64,000 nucleotides of DNA from SAR202 cluster bacterium bin22 (GTDB lineage Bacteria; Chloroflexota; Dehalococcoidia; Lucifugimonadales; UBA3495), in NCBI GenBank assembly GCA_002238505.1, contig MPMM01000006.1, positions 1 to 64,000 of the forward strand. The letters are read 5' to 3'. Below are positions 9,450 through 16,955 of the stretch, piece by piece; the first letter of the stretch is position 1, and each line of letters opens with the position of its first letter. The notes under the pieces were generated by a model. It ran no database searches, was not told the origin of the DNA, and was given only the letters and a program-made list of their open reading frames with translations. The translations under genes and the position numbers were made by a program.

Positions 9450-11105
9450 CTACCTTCCCACCCAGTCGCCGTAGACGGGGAACTGGCTGCAAAGGAACTC
9501 GATATAGGCGGGGCGGTTGGACTGGTTGACTTCCAGGGCGCGGCGCAGGGCCGGTACCACCTCGGAGGGTTCGGATACCCGCTCGGTGTGGTAGCCTAGC
9601 TCGCCAATTACCCGGGACATGTCCACTTCGTCGGGACCCAGCACCGAGTGGGTGAAGGGGTCGTGGCCAGGACCCCAGAAGCCGGGGCCGTAACCGGCGA
9701 AGCCGCCGTTGCTGATGTGGGCCACGGTGACGCCCAGGTTCTGCCGCAATGCCACTTCCAGGTTCCCCAGCATGTAGCCCAGGCCCGCCTCGCCGGTTAC
9801 CGTCACCGCCGGACGGTTGGGGTCGGCCAGCCGCGCGGCCACCGAACCGGCCCAGCCAAAGCCCAGGGTGGACACGTTGCCCCAGCCCAGGAAGCCGCGG
9901 GGCACCAGGGTGTCATAGACGGTGCTGAGCTGGTCGCGGGTGTTGCCCGACTCGTGGGTTACGAAGGAGTTGTAGGGGTCAAGCACTTCCATCAGCCCGG
10001 CGTACACGCGGTAGGGGTTGATGGGCTTGTCGTCGGAGGCCATGGCCTCAACGTACTGGGCCATGCCGGAGTCGCGTTCGTTCTTGACCTCCAGGGCCAC
10101 GTCCTCGAGGGAGCGGGCCGACTTCACCGGGCGGGTGGACAGTTCCTCGGTCAGGGCCAGGAGGGTGTAGCGGGCGTCGCCAATAACGACGCCGGCCGTA
10201 TTGTAAATCTTGTTGACGTGCAGGTCGTCCACGTCGCAGTGGACGATGGTCTTGCTGCCCGCGTTGGGGATGCGGTGGCTGAACCGGCCGGGGGAAAGGC
10301 TGGTGCCCACGGCGAAGACCATGTCGCAGTTTTCCAGGAAGTTGTTTACCTGGCCGCCCCGGACGCCCACGAACAGGGGGTGATTCTCGGGGAAGGCACC
10401 CTTGGCCTTGAGGGTGGTGACCACGGGAGCGTTGGCCATTTCGGCGAAGGCCACCAGTTCCTGGGAAGCCCCGGCATAGATGACACCCTCACCCGCATAG
10501 ATCAGGGGGTTCCGGGCCTCGGTCAGCAGGTTGATGGCGTGGGCCACGTCCTCACCCACGGGGCCGTGCTTCCAGCCCTTGACCGGCTGGTAGGGGTCGG
10601 CCGTCTCGTCATAGGTGCCGGTGGGGTCAGGGACGGCCAGGACTACCGGCCCGGGCCGCCCGCTGCGCAGCATGGTGAAGGCGCGGCGCATGAATTCAGG
10701 CACCCGCTCGGGGCGGTCTATGTATCCGTACCATTTGGATACGGTGGACAGGGCGTTAAAGACGTCGTACTGGCTGTTGTTGGACGAACCGACTGGTACC
10801 CCGTCGGTGATGCACAGCACCGGCGAGCCGTCCTCGAAGGCCTGGGCCATACCGGCGTAGGCGTACTGGGTTCCGGCGGCGTTTACGCCGCCCTGGAAGG
10901 TGCAGACGCCAATCTTCTGGCCGCCGGTAATGCGGGAGTAGGCGTCGGCTACGGCCACGGCGTAACGGTCGTCCCGCATCATAACTATGGGGACACCCTC
11001 GCGACCCAGGGCGTTGTTAACGCGGCAGACGGGGAAAGTGGAAACCCATTCCACCCCTTCCTGCTTCAGGATTCGGGCTATGCCGGTGGCGGCGTCAATA
11101 GTCAT
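9450..11105 (-). CDS. Thiamine-pyrophosphate enzyme, acetolactate-synthase-like
   Basis: The 551-residue product has the three-domain plan of the acetolactate synthase / benzoylformate decarboxylase superfamily. The N-terminal Pyr domain (about 1-170), central domain (about 190-325) and C-terminal PP domain (about 370-540) follow in order. Two cofactor motifs deviate. The activating glutamate of the Pyr domain is Asp46 (in MMRDDRYAVAVADAYSR). The GDG-NN cofactor motif reads GEAGLGYMLGNLEV ... ISNGGF. It may therefore not be an ordinary acetolactate synthase; no small regulatory subunit is nearby. ATG at 11105 follows AAGGGAGA. Likely role: decarboxylation or carboligation of a 2-oxo acid; substrate unknown. 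Confidence 0.8.
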   Translation of the reverse strand: MTIDAATGIARILKQEGVEWVSTFPVCRVNNALGREGVPIVMMRDDRYAVAVADAYSRITGGQKIGVCTFQGGVNAAGTQYAYAGMAQAFEDGSPVLCITDGVPVGSSNNSQYDVFNALSTVSKWYGYIDRPERVPEFMRRAFTMLRSGRPGPVVLAVPDPTGTYDETADPYQPVKGWKHGPVGEDVAHAINLLTEARNPLIYAGEGVIYAGASQELVAFAEMANAPVVTTLKAKGAFPENHPLFVGVRGGQVNNFLENCDMVFAVGTSLSPGRFSHRIPNAGSKTIVHCDVDDLHVNKIYNTAGVVIGDARYTLLALTEELSTRPVKSARSLEDVALEVKNERDSGMAQYVEAMASDDKPINPYRVYAGLMEVLDPYNSFVTHESGNTRDQLSTVYDTLVPRGFLGWGNVSTLGFGWAGSVAARLADPNRPAVTVTGEAGLGYMLGNLEVALRQNLGVTVAHISNGGFAGYGPGFWGPGHDPFTHSVLGPDEVDMSRVIGELGYHTERVSEPSEVVPALRRALEVNQSNRPAYIEFLCSQFPVYGDWVGR

Positions 11106-11218
11106 AGGTAAGTCTCCCTTTCTGTAGGTAGATTCGGATTTAGCGGGCTCAAGTTTTGCCTACTCTACCATTTAGCCTTGGGGCTGTCATCCGGCAACGG
11201 GCAGCGCGCGCGGGGGGT

Positions 11219-11830
11219 TCCCTCACCCCGGGCCCCTCTCCCTCTGGGCGAGGGGGGTGAGTTTGGGTTTCAGGGTTGATTGCGGTTCGTTCAGGTTTGT
11301 TTGTTGCCGGGGTCGAGGGCGGGTTTGAAACCCACCCCTACGGGAGAGGGGGTTTTTGTTTTTTTCTGTTATTTCCTTTCATTTCCTGTTGTTTCGTAGC
11401 TGAGGGTGGGGGTGGGTGACAGGCTTTTGACAGGGTGGTCCGCCGTTGCGCAGATTGGCTGGTGGAGGGGGCCCTCACCCCCATCCTAACCTTCCCCCGT
11501 CGAGGGGGAAGGGATTATTGGAATGGCCTCTGTCTTTCCCCTGCGCCTGGGGGAGGGGGGGACGGCCCTCACCCCCGGCCCCTCTCCCATAGGGCGAGGG
11601 GAGAACTTCGGGTTTGATGTTGGTTGCGGTTGGCGGGGCATGGCATGTGGCATGGATTTTGGATCCTTCGGCTTCGCTCAGGATGACATGGTTTGGTGGG
11701 TGACAGGGCTTGCCCTCACCCCCGGCCAATCTCCCATAGGGCGAGGGGGGGATGTTTGGTATTGTCTTTTGATGGTAGGGGTGGGTTATCCAGGGTGGGA
11801 AGGGGGTGGTGTAAGTGGGGGACATCCTTC
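11219..11830. repeat. Composite intergenic repeat block
   Basis: The 1.15-kb gap 11106-12252 has no credible gene. Three copies of the GGCCCCTCTCC palindrome lie at about 11227, 11574 and 11718. The stretch 11261-11480 (GGGCGGGTTTGAAACCCACC, then TTATTTCCTTTCATTTCCTG, then GGTGGTCCGCC) and 11755-11815 (GGTAGGGGTGGGTTATCCAG) reappear in the same order at 31780-32085, so both are diverged copies of one long spacer unit. Confidence 0.65.
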
Positions 11831-11902
11831 GACAAGCTCAGGACGAACGGGGGGCGGTGTCAACGAAGGGGGGCGCATTTTTGCGAATGGGGTTGGTTGA
11901 AT

Positions 11903-12115
11903 GGGTAGCAGCCAGGGCAGACACGTGGGTCTGCCCCTACGGGGGGCGGGTTCGAGGGTGGGGCGATACGGCAGGGGCAGGGGGAGGGGCGTATTTTGGG
12001 AGTGGGGGGTGGTGAAAGGGGTAGCAGCCAGGGGAGACACGGGGGTCTGCCCGTAGGGGGGGCGGGTTCGAGGGTGGGGCGATACGGCAGGGGCAGGGGC
12101 AGGGAAAGGTTTGAC
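11903..12115. repeat. Two tandem copies of a ~116-bp repeat
   Basis: The units start GGGTAGCAGCCAGGG at 11903 and 12019 and share GTCTGCCC, GGGCGGGTTCGAGGGTGGGG and CGATACGGCAGGGGCAGG. Part of this unit also occurs at 4661-4706. Two long copies without regular short spacers rule out a CRISPR array. Confidence 0.7.
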
Positions 12116-12252
12116 AGATGTCGTATTTGTTCGGGCGAAAGCTTGTCGAATTCCTTCGGGATGCGGGCCTTTGGGGATTGTATTATGATTGGGCAGAATA
12201 GCACGCCAACGGAAATAAGACGTAACAGCCTGGAACAGGAAGGGAGGCAAGC

Positions 12253-13800
12253 ATGAAGTATGACGTGATAGTGGTAGGAGGCGGCTCGGCGGGGGGCGCC
12301 ATCGCCGCCCGCCTGTCGGAAGACCCGGAGCGGTCGGTGCTGCTGCTGGAGGCGGGGCCCGACTATACCGACTTTGAGACCCTGCCCGAGGACCTGAAGC
12401 AGGGCAACAACGTGTGGCTTTCGGCCTATGGCCCCCACAACTGGGGCTATACCGCCCAGGTTACGGCGGAGCAGACGGAGCTGATCATTCCCCGGGGCAA
12501 GGCCACCGGCGGCTCCAGCGCGGTGAACGGCCAGGTGATGTACCGGGGCATTCCGGAGGACTACGACCGCTGGGCAGAGTGGGGCAACGACGAGTGGGGT
12601 TATACCAACGTCTTGCCCTACTTCAACAAGCTGGAAACGGACCTGGACTTCGGGGGCGATGATTTCCACGGCTCCAGCGGGCCGGTGCCGGTGCGCCGCT
12701 CGCCCCGCAGCGAGTGGATGCCCCACGCCCTTGCCTTCGAGCGGGCCTGCGTTGACCTGGGCTTCCCAATCAGCGAGGACCAGAACCACCCGGAGTCCAC
12801 GGGTGTTTCACCACGGGCGCGCAATACGATAGACGGGGTGCGCATGAGCATGGCCCTGACCTACCTGGAACAGGCCCGCCACAGGCTGAACCTGACCGTC
12901 CGGGGCGGCGTGACGGCCCGGCGCATTCTCTTCGAGGGCAAGCAGGCCGTGGGAGTGGAGGCGGAAAGCGGGGGCGAAGTCTTTACGGTGGAAGGCGAGC
13001 AGATAGTAGTCAGCAGCGGGGCCATCGGTTCGCCTCACCTGCTGCTCCTGTCGGGCGTGGGTCCGGCGGAACAGGTCAGCAACTTTGGCATCGACGTGGT
13101 CCAGGACCTGCCCGGCGTGGGGCAAAACCTGAGGGACCATCCCGCCGCCGCCGTCCTGTACATGGCGGCCGGGGAGAAGCCGGACGTGCAGGCGCCGGTA
13201 ATCCAGGTGGGCCTGCGCTACACCGTCGAGGGGTCCGGCCTCAGCAACGACATGCAGCTTAGCCCCATGCTGATGACCAGCGAGCACCGTCCGGCCCACG
13301 TGGAAATCGACGATGACCTCAACTACATCGGTATGAGCGCCAGCCTGCAACTGGCCCTGGGCAAGGGAGAGTTGACCCTGCAGTCCGCCGACCCCCACGT
13401 GCAGCCCCGGCTGAATTACAACTACTACCAGGAAGCGGAAGACCTGCGGCGGATGCGGGAGGCCATCCGGCTGGGGGTGCAGGTGGCCGAGCAGCCCGGT
13501 TTCGCCGGTATGCTGCTGGAACGCATAATGCCAACGGACGAGGAACTGGCGTCGGACGAACTGCTGGATAACTGGCTGCGACACAATTCCGGCACTTCCC
13601 ACCACGTATCCGGCACCTGCAAGATGGGACCGGACAGCGACCCCATGGCGGTGGTTGACCAGCGCCTGAGGGTAAAGGGTGTTGAGGGATTGCGGGTGGC
13701 CGACGCCTCGGTTATGCCCGACTGCATCAGGGCCAACACCAACGCCACGACCCTGATGATTGCCGAAAGGGTTTCAGACTACATCAAGGAAGGCCGGTAG
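12253..13800 (+). CDS. GMC-family FAD oxidoreductase
   Basis: The 515-residue flavoprotein belongs to the glucose-methanol-choline family, which oxidises alcohols to aldehydes or ketones using FAD. The N-terminal dinucleotide fold VVGGGSAGGAIAARL binds the ADP part, and RGKATGGSSAVNGQVMYRG is the GMC signature 1. Signature 2 is GAIGSPHLLLLSGVGP (about residues 256-271). The catalytic pair is in HHVSGTCKMG and the conserved Asn of NTNATT near the C-terminus. There is no signal peptide, so it is cytoplasmic. ATG 12253 has GGGAGG 9 nt upstream. It resembles choline or alcohol dehydrogenases, but substrate cannot be assigned. It stands alone, divergent from repeat DNA and convergent with the transporter at 13912-15651. 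Confidence 0.9.
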   Translation: MKYDVIVVGGGSAGGAIAARLSEDPERSVLLLEAGPDYTDFETLPEDLKQGNNVWLSAYGPHNWGYTAQVTAEQTELIIPRGKATGGSSAVNGQVMYRGIPEDYDRWAEWGNDEWGYTNVLPYFNKLETDLDFGGDDFHGSSGPVPVRRSPRSEWMPHALAFERACVDLGFPISEDQNHPESTGVSPRARNTIDGVRMSMALTYLEQARHRLNLTVRGGVTARRILFEGKQAVGVEAESGGEVFTVEGEQIVVSSGAIGSPHLLLLSGVGPAEQVSNFGIDVVQDLPGVGQNLRDHPAAAVLYMAAGEKPDVQAPVIQVGLRYTVEGSGLSNDMQLSPMLMTSEHRPAHVEIDDDLNYIGMSASLQLALGKGELTLQSADPHVQPRLNYNYYQEAEDLRRMREAIRLGVQVAEQPGFAGMLLERIMPTDEELASDELLDNWLRHNSGTSHHVSGTCKMGPDSDPMAVVDQRLRVKGVEGLRVADASVMPDCIRANTNATTLMIAERVSDYIKEGR

Positions 13801-13911
13801 CTGGAGAGGGAGGCAGTAAGTCCTGGCGGGGCCGCTTCAATTCTCAATTGAGCAGCGAAGCCAGCAGAAGACTCCAAAGGCGATTACTACTGGCGAAGTC
13901 AGGTGGCGAAA

Positions 13912-15651
13912 TCAGGCGCTGCCCTCGACTTGAACGGTAACAATATCAACGCCGTGGAACTTCTGGTGGCGCACGGCAGAGGCGTGATAGCGCAGCAGCC
14001 GGAGGGAAAGGTCGGCGTAGGAGGGCAGGGCAGCTTCATCGGACAGAAAGGCCAACTGGTCCTCGATATTCTCCTGGCTGGTTGTCGCAACGAATTCCAG
14101 GTCCACCGTTGTGGCCTGGGGTCGGGCTACGACTACTAATCGGGGCCTTTCGGAGCCATCGGTGGAGTCCCCCTCCAGCAGCAGGGTGGCCAGGGTTTCT
14201 TCTCCGGCGGAACGCAGCCGCGAGGTGGAAGCTTCGTTCCACCCCAGGCCGGTGGCGATCCTGACCAGGAACCCGTCGATGGCGGGCAGGGATGCCATGT
14301 CCAGCGACACCTCCAGGCGGGCGCGGCGCGGGCGCATGGCCTCGAAGAGGAGCGTCATTCCGATGGAGACCACGGCGCCAATAGTAACGCCATTGCTGAG
14401 CAGGACGCCCAGTTCAGACCCGAACAAGTGAAGCAAGGTGGGGTGACCGTGGAGCCCAAAGCCTAACGCCGTGGCCAGGGCAACCACCACCATCCGCTGG
14501 GGGTCGAGGCCATCGCGCACGATGGTCTGGCAGCCACCGACGAAGAGGATGCCCATGGCAAGGATCAGGTAGGCTCCCAGCACCGGCCCGGGAATGGTCA
14601 GCAGCACGGCAGTAAACTTGGCAAAAAAGGCCAGGACTATGACCACCACCGCCACGCCTATGCCAACCCGGCGGGCGGCTACCCCGGTGAGGTTGACCAG
14701 CGAAACACTGAGGGAGGAAATGGCCATGGTGGGCAGGGTGACGGTGAAGGCGGCAAGCAGCATCCCGATGCCGTTGACGCTGACCATGCCCTGGACCTGG
14801 CGAAAATCTATGGCCCGCGGCCTCCGGCGGGAACCCTGTTGAATTGCCACCCCGTCGCTGATTGTCTTGATGCCCAGCACCAGGGTAAGAATCGCGAAGG
14901 GGGGCAACAGGGCCCAGAACTCCTTGCCCGGCGTCAGGTCCACGCCCAGGTCCGGCACCGGCGGTATGCCAAACCAGGGGGCGCTGACAATCCGGTCTGC
15001 ATCAAGCACACCAAAAGGAGCAGCGACGGCGCATCCCGCCAGGATGCTGATGAACGGAGCTACCAGGCGCCAGCGCCCGCTGGCCCGCAGCATTACGATG
15101 ACCGATACCAGCAGCGTCACCCCGGCAATGGCAGGGCCGGCGACGGCCGGAGCGTCGGCTGGAAGGTCCAGAACGGCTTCAAAGGCGATGGGCAGAACGC
15201 TGATGGCGACCAGCATGGTGACCGTGCCGGCAACAGTCGGCGTGATGATGCGCCGCAGCGGTGCCAGCCACCAGGCCAGGGCGACCTGAATGACGCTGCA
15301 GACGATCATCAGGCTCGCGAAGGTGGCGGGACCGGCGGTGGTGATTACCGATACCATGATGGCGATGAACATCGCCGCGGGCCAGGACAGCACAACGTGG
15401 CCGGCCCCGAACCTGCCCAGTTGCATCCCCTGCAGCGCGGTGATCCCGCCGCAGATGAGCATTCCGGCGAAGACGCTCCACGCCAGGTAGGATTCATCCA
15501 GGCCCGACGCGCGAATGGCGATAGCCACATTCAGCACCATGGGGGCCAGTATGAGCAAGGCGCCCTGAAACCCGACAATCAGGGTTGCCGAGTGCGGACA
15601 GGCCTCCTCGGGCTCGAAGAGTATCGGTTGTTCTGCGTCGGTGGCACTCAA
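13912..15651 (-). CDS. NCS2-type purine/xanthine permease with C-terminal ATPase-like domain
   Basis: Residues about 20-435 of the 579-residue protein form the usual 12-14 hydrophobic segments of the nucleobase-ascorbate (NCS2/SLC23) transporter family, which imports xanthine, uracil or related bases. The remaining about 140 residues are soluble and not part of the normal permease. They start near PRRARLEVSLDMASLPAIDGF. They include FLVRIATGLGWNEASTSRLRSAGEETL, which resembles the N-box helix of GHKL/RsbW-type ATPase domains (Asn/Glu in LRSAGEE), and a following RPRLVVVARPQATTVDLEF sheet. The G-boxes are poorly conserved, so this tail may bind a ligand without ATPase activity. The start is a TTG without a strong ribosome site. 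Substrate is inferred from family only. Confidence 0.75.
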   Translation of the reverse strand: MSATDAEQPILFEPEEACPHSATLIVGFQGALLILAPMVLNVAIAIRASGLDESYLAWSVFAGMLICGGITALQGMQLGRFGAGHVVLSWPAAMFIAIMVSVITTAGPATFASLMIVCSVIQVALAWWLAPLRRIITPTVAGTVTMLVAISVLPIAFEAVLDLPADAPAVAGPAIAGVTLLVSVIVMLRASGRWRLVAPFISILAGCAVAAPFGVLDADRIVSAPWFGIPPVPDLGVDLTPGKEFWALLPPFAILTLVLGIKTISDGVAIQQGSRRRPRAIDFRQVQGMVSVNGIGMLLAAFTVTLPTMAISSLSVSLVNLTGVAARRVGIGVAVVVIVLAFFAKFTAVLLTIPGPVLGAYLILAMGILFVGGCQTIVRDGLDPQRMVVVALATALGFGLHGHPTLLHLFGSELGVLLSNGVTIGAVVSIGMTLLFEAMRPRRARLEVSLDMASLPAIDGFLVRIATGLGWNEASTSRLRSAGEETLATLLLEGDSTDGSERPRLVVVARPQATTVDLEFVATTSQENIEDQLAFLSDEAALPSYADLSLRLLRYHASAVRHQKFHGVDIVTVQVEGSA

Positions 15652-15743
15652 AAGTCAGTGTGCCTCGCAAGTGTTATGTCCCAGCGGTGTTGTATGGGTG
15701 GCCGCTGCAGGACGAAAGTCCCCCGTTGCCCTGTACTGTGCTT

Positions 15744-15923
15744 GCAGGTAAACAGGTTTGAAATGATAACTGCTACATCTGTATCGTCATTCGGGCCTTG
15801 AGCCGGAATCCGGGCAGGATACCAAAGGTCAACTGCATGGTACAGGATAGGCTCTGGATTCCGGCTTTCGCTGGAAAGACGGTTAAACCCCAACCCTTCA
15901 TTACAATGCTGTTGAACTACCAG
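15744..15923. repeat. ~180-bp inverted-repeat element, copy A
   Basis: It is about 75-80% identical to 53523-53702. The element starts with AACAGGTTTGAAA and contains TTGAGCCGGAATCC and its partner GGATTCCGGCTTTCGC, which can pair. It ends in GTTAAACCCCARCC and TGCTGTTGAA. It sits upstream of the permease gene. The rest of 15652-16183 shows no gene. Confidence 0.7.
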
Positions 15924-16183
15924 TCCTCCTGAGCAATCGGGCCCCCAGCCATTGGGCTTTGTCGTCGCTTCGCTTTCCAGAATAAAAGTGACACCGCCCT
16001 TACCGGTCAACCAAAGGATAGCAGACTGCTGGACAGTGTCATCATATGCCAGTTTTATTCATCCCGCTGTAGTTCGTGATCATATTCGATTGGCAGACAT
16101 TCGGCGCAAACTGCCTGGATTTCGGAGCAGGTCCGACATGACGGGGCAGTTTTAGCAGCAATCATTTGAATCCCGTTGGCCTG

Positions 16184-16513
16184 CTAGTACTTGAACTCCT
16201 CGCGTACCGGGCTGAACACATCCAGGGCTTTGCAGGGCTGGTCGAGGCCCTGGGCGTAGTGTTCCACGCCCCCGGGAATGATGTACATATCGCCCACCAT
16301 CAGAACCTTTACCTCGCCGTTTACGCCCATTTCCAATTCGCCTTCCACCACGATGCCGGCCTGCTCGTGGGGGTGGGTGTGCAGGGGCACCAGGGCGTTG
16401 GCGTCAATCTCCACCAGGGACAGGAGCATGTTCTCCCCCCAGAAGGTGTGGGTGCGGGCGCCGGGGGCAAGGTCCAGCGACTCCCGGTCTTCAGCGTGCT
16501 TAAAGTAGGACAT
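16184..16513 (-). CDS. Small cupin-domain protein
   Basis: This 109-residue single-domain cupin has the metal-site motif HTHPHEQAGIVVEGELEMG, giving two His and a Glu, and a second motif around PGGVEHYAQ with the third His. Such proteins bind a divalent metal and act as small dioxygenases, isomerases or ligand sensors. The ATG at 16513 is chosen because AAGGAG lies 8 nt upstream; a longer frame to 16609 has no such site and an unlikely composition. The gene is alone; its partner or substrate is unknown. Confidence 0.8.
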   Translation of the reverse strand: MSYFKHAEDRESLDLAPGARTHTFWGENMLLSLVEIDANALVPLHTHPHEQAGIVVEGELEMGVNGEVKVLMVGDMYIIPGGVEHYAQGLDQPCKALDVFSPVREEFKY

Positions 16514-16807
16514 GGTTCTCTCCTTGGTGATTGCTGGTTGGTGGCTGCTGTTCGGTGGTTGGTGGTCGCGTCTGAGTCGCCAGCGTCTCCTTTCTGGAGA
16601 CGCCCCCAAACCATAGCACCATACGGTTCAACAGACTATACGAAACGCACAAGTATTCACAGAAATGCCATCCGTTGTGGACCGCTTGCGCTTCGGGGGA
16701 TAGGCTTGACCAGGCTTCTGGCGGCGACTGGGGAAAGAAGATAGCTGCGAAATCAAGCGGGTTTTCCTGGGACGCAACGAATCCCTTAAATGCACCGATG
16801 TCCAAGA

Positions 16808-16836
16808 TTGATACTCGTAATGTTTTGGAATATAAT
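16808..16836 (+). promoter_or_regulatory. Sigma70-type promoter for the SBP lipoprotein gene
   Basis: TTGATA (16808-16813), a 17-bp spacer and TATAAT (16831-16836). It predicts a transcript start near 16843 and a leader of about 113 nt before the ATG at 16956. Confidence 0.65.
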
Positions 16837-16875
16837 TCACGAATAGCCTTAGCATTCACAGAAATATTATAAAAA

Positions 16876-16922
16876 AGGAGGATAATTTTACAATGTAAAT
16901 GTTTGCATTTCGCAAAGGTTGA
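16876..16922 (+). promoter_or_regulatory. Leader with ribosome site, start-stop and 7-codon ORF, and inverted repeat
   Basis: Inside the predicted 5' leader, AGGAGG (16876-16881) is followed 11 nt later by ATG TAA (16893-16898). A seven-codon ORF MFAFRKG then runs from 16899 to 16922. The ORF overlaps the inverted repeat TTTGC-N5-GCAAA (16902-16916). This could be a translational leader or simply chance in AT-rich sequence. Confidence 0.3.
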
Positions 16923-16955
16923 CTTCATCCCTGGTAAATACAAGGGAGGAGATGT

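Noticed and set aside
9648-11111. 487-codon open frame antisense to the TPP enzyme
   Set aside because: Gly/Val/His-rich shadow sequence with no domain features; the opposite strand has a complete enzyme with ribosome site.
11903-12115. Possible CRISPR array
   Set aside because: Only two copies of about 116 bp, no short regular repeats, no spacers and no cas genes.
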